Assembly: GCF_016595675.1 (NCBI RefSeq)
Contig: NZ_JAENJH010000004.1
Coordinates: 372,001 to 436,000 of the forward strand
Length of the DNA stretch: 64,000 nucleotides
Source of the DNA: Prauserella cavernicola
Lineage (GTDB): Bacteria; Actinomycetota; Actinomycetes; Mycobacteriales; Pseudonocardiaceae
Direction: 5' to 3'
Made by a program: the position numbers and the translations under genes
In this document: positions 62,351 to 64,000 of the stretch, in pieces
Layout: every line of letters begins with the position of its first letter
Position numbering within the stretch: the stretch's first letter is position 1
Notes under the pieces: generated by a model
What the model was told of the DNA's origin: nothing
The model's input: only the letters and a program-made list of their open reading frames with translations
Database searches by the model: none

Positions 62351-63628
62351 ATGAACGCCGTCTACAGCGCACACGATCGCGAACGCAGACAGCCCGAGGA
62401 GCCCAAGCGCGCCGGGCTGCCCGGCGCGCTCAGTGATGCGCGCAGCCCGTTCGCGCGGGACCGCGCGAGGGTGCTGCACTCGGCGGCGTTGCGCAGGCTC
62501 GCAGGCAAGACCCAGGTCGTGGGCCCCGGGGAGGGCGCCGAGGTCAGCGGTGTGCCGCGCACGCGGCTGACCCATTCGCTGGAGGTCGCCCAGATCGGCA
62601 GGGGCATCGCCGACGACCTGGGCGCCGACGCCGACCTGGTCGACACCGCGGGGCTCGCCCACGACATCGGGCACCCGCCGTTCGGGCACAACGGCGAGCA
62701 GGCGCTCGACGAGGCCGCGGCGGCGTGCGGCGGGTTCGAGGGCAACGCGCAGACGCTGCGCATCCTCACGCGGCTCGAGCCCAAGGTGCTCGCCGAGGGC
62801 GACGGCACGGCGGGCCTCAACCTCACGCGCGCGTGCCTGGACGCCTCCACCAAGTACCCGTGGCCCCGCCAGGACGGTGGCGGGAAGTTCGGGGCCTACG
62901 CCGACGACCTGGCCGTCTTCGACTGGATGCGCGAGGGCGCCGCGGGGCGTCGCCGTTGTCTCGAGGCGCAGATCATGGACTGGGCCGACGACGTGGCGTA
63001 CTCGGTGCACGACGTGGAGGACGGCGTGCTCGCCGGGCGCATCTCGCTGGGTGTGCTCGCCGACGCCGACGAGCGCACGGCCGTGGCCGAGCTCGCCGCA
63101 CGCCACTTCACCAGCAGTTCGGTGTCCACTGTGGAGAGCGCGGCGAAGGAGCTGCTGAACCTGCCCGTGGTGGCGGGCCTCGCCGCGGCGCGGTACGACT
63201 CGTCACTGGCTGCGCAGGTCGCGCTCAAGCGCATGACGAGCGAGCTCGTGGGGCGCTTCGCCTCGGCCGCGGTCACCGGCACCAGGCAGGTCCACGGCGA
63301 CGGTCCGCTGCGCCGTTACGAGGCCGAGCTGGCCGTACCCGAGCAGGTCGGAGCCGAGGTGGCGCTGCTCAAGGCGCTGGCATTGCGCTACGTGATGAGC
63401 GATCGCCGCAGGCTCGCGATGCAGGAGGGCCAGCGCCAGCTGCTCGTGGAGGTGGTCGAGGTGGTGGCCAGCCGGGCCCCTGACTCGCTCGACCCGATCT
63501 TCCTGCCCGCGTGGGAGGCCGCCGGCGACGACGCGGCGAAGCTGCGGGTAGTGATCGACCAGCTCGCCTCGCTCACCGACGCCCAGGCCCACGCCTGGCA
63601 CGCGTGGCACACGGGGCGGCACAGCTAG
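62351..63628 (+). CDS. dgt: Deoxyguanosinetriphosphate triphosphohydrolase (dGTPase)
   Basis: A 425-residue HD-domain enzyme hydrolysing dNTPs, mainly dGTP, to nucleoside and triphosphate. Metal ligands: H75 (TRLTHSLEV), H104-D105 and H108 ([16 protein letters not shown]), and the later Asp in [19 protein letters not shown]. The motif [26 protein letters not shown] is the family's N-terminal signature. In mycobacteria it precedes dnaG; here a serpin gene follows instead. Confidence 0.95.
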   Translation: MNAVYSAHDRERRQPEEPKRAGLPGALSDARSPFARDRARVLHSAALRRLAGKTQVVGPGEGAEVSGVPRTRLTHSLEVAQIGRGIADDLGADADLVDTAGLAHDIGHPPFGHNGEQALDEAAAACGGFEGNAQTLRILTRLEPKVLAEGDGTAGLNLTRACLDASTKYPWPRQDGGGKFGAYADDLAVFDWMREGAAGRRRCLEAQIMDWADDVAYSVHDVEDGVLAGRISLGVLADADERTAVAELAARHFTSSSVSTVESAAKELLNLPVVAGLAAARYDSSLAAQVALKRMTSELVGRFASAAVTGTRQVHGDGPLRRYEAELAVPEQVGAEVALLKALALRYVMSDRRRLAMQEGQRQLLVEVVEVVASRAPDSLDPIFLPAWEAAGDDAAKLRVVIDQLASLTDAQAHAWHAWHTGRHS

Positions 63629-63644
63629 CGCTCCGTAGCGACGG

Positions 63645-63650
63645 TAACGT
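63645..63650 (+). promoter_or_regulatory. -10 hexamer of a probable leaderless promoter (serpin gene)
   Basis: TAACGT is exactly 6 nt upstream of ATG 63657. The intervening bases are CGGGGG, which could serve as neither a spaced Shine-Dalgarno nor a long leader. Confidence 0.45.
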
Positions 63651-63656
63651 CGGGGG

Positions 63657-64000
63657 ATGCCTGTCAGCGGCACGGAACGCGCTCATCTCCGGTTCGCCCT
63701 CGCGCTGCATCGCGCCACGGCGGGTACCGGTGATGCCTGCTTCTCGCCGTACTCGGTCGCGAGCGCGCTGGGCCTGGTGGCCGCCGCCGCGCGGGGCGCG
63801 GCCTCCGAGGAGGTCTCGACACTGCTCGCGGGCGAGCCCGGCCAGGTGAGCGCGCAGGCCACGCTGCTGCGCGATGCCGCCGAGCTCACCGCACGGACCG
63901 GCCAGGACGAGCCCGTGCTCGCCGTGTCCAACACCCTGTGGGCGTGGGACCAGCTCCCGCTCAGGCCCGACTACGTCGCCGAGCTCGCCACGTGGCCCGC
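63657..64000 (+). CDS. Serpin family protein (5' part, cut by window end)
   Basis: The first 114 codons of a serine-protease inhibitor of the serpin type. The start MPVSGTERAHLRFALALHRATAG leads into the conserved CFSPYSVASALGLVAAAARGAA (serpin helix B/C) and the VSNTLWAWDQLPLRPDYV strand. There is no signal peptide, so the protein is likely cytosolic or leaderless. The reactive-centre loop lies outside the window. ATG at 63657; no stop before 64000. Confidence 0.88.
   Translation, partial: MPVSGTERAHLRFALALHRATAGTGDACFSPYSVASALGLVAAAARGAASEEVSTLLAGEPGQVSAQATLLRDAAELTARTGQDEPVLAVSNTLWAWDQLPLRPDYVAELATWP

Overview
The window is one contiguous piece of a very GC-rich actinobacterial chromosome. 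Codon use, frequent GTG starts, F420-dependent and PucR-type genes and the overall gene content point to a member of the Pseudonocardiaceae (Saccharomonospora/Prauserella/Amycolatopsis type; inferred, genus not proven). I see 55 protein-coding genes, including one 35-codon leader ORF and one serpin truncated by the window end. I see no tRNA, rRNA, CRISPR array or transposase.

The left two thirds (1-45.4 kb) are accessory. It opens with a SARP/NB-ARC/TPR regulator (95-3097) divergent from the helicase hrpA (3191-7072). Next comes a permease/amidohydrolase pair with divergent promoters (7083-10094), a family-A polymerase-like gene, a fatty-acyl-CoA ligase, an XRE regulator, a secreted subtilase and a short run of small enzymes plus an MFS pump (15900-19930). 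A LacI-controlled six-gene unit (20179-28106) then carries a FAD oxidoreductase, a HyuA-type hydantoinase/oxoprolinase, an unknown protein with a HEEAH motif, a GntP-like permease and a Tat-exported beta-propeller protein. A GMC oxidoreductase-TetR operon with a clear operator, an ABC exporter, a siderophore-interacting protein with a candidate iron box and a class C serine hydrolase follow.

From 35.4 to 45.4 kb lies a reductive pyrimidine (uracil/thymine) catabolism cluster. It has an NCS1 importer, a beta-ureidopropionase-type amidase, a dihydropyrimidinase, an F420-type LLM oxidoreductase, a PucR regulator and, divergently, a class III aminotransferase and (methyl)malonate-semialdehyde dehydrogenase. 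Together they would take dihydropyrimidines to beta-amino acids and then to acetyl-/propionyl-CoA. No classical dihydropyrimidine dehydrogenase is present. A Streptomyces-subtilisin-inhibitor-like gene is wedged into this cluster.

The right third (45.5-64 kb) is a conserved housekeeping block, matching from memory the Mycobacterium tuberculosis order: hrcA, dnaJ2, rsmE, HIT, phoH, ybeY, CNNM/CorC, degenerate cytidine deaminase, era, recO, uppS, a permease pair, smtB/zur, glyS, dgt. Many junctions here are 4-bp ATGA/GTGA overlaps.

The most unusual structures are three. (i) A 104-bp insertion-like segment sits at the phoH-ybeY junction; it is flanked by a 10-bp direct repeat, creates a coupled 35-codon leader ORF, and can form two mutually exclusive hairpins, one of which pairs the ybeY start codon. 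(ii) Three copies of a ~53-55-bp near-perfect palindrome lie at gene ends at 20.0, 35.4 and 40.4 kb. (iii) There are several clean operator dyads (LacI pair, TetR 26-mer, an MFS-promoter dyad, a SmtB-type palindrome).
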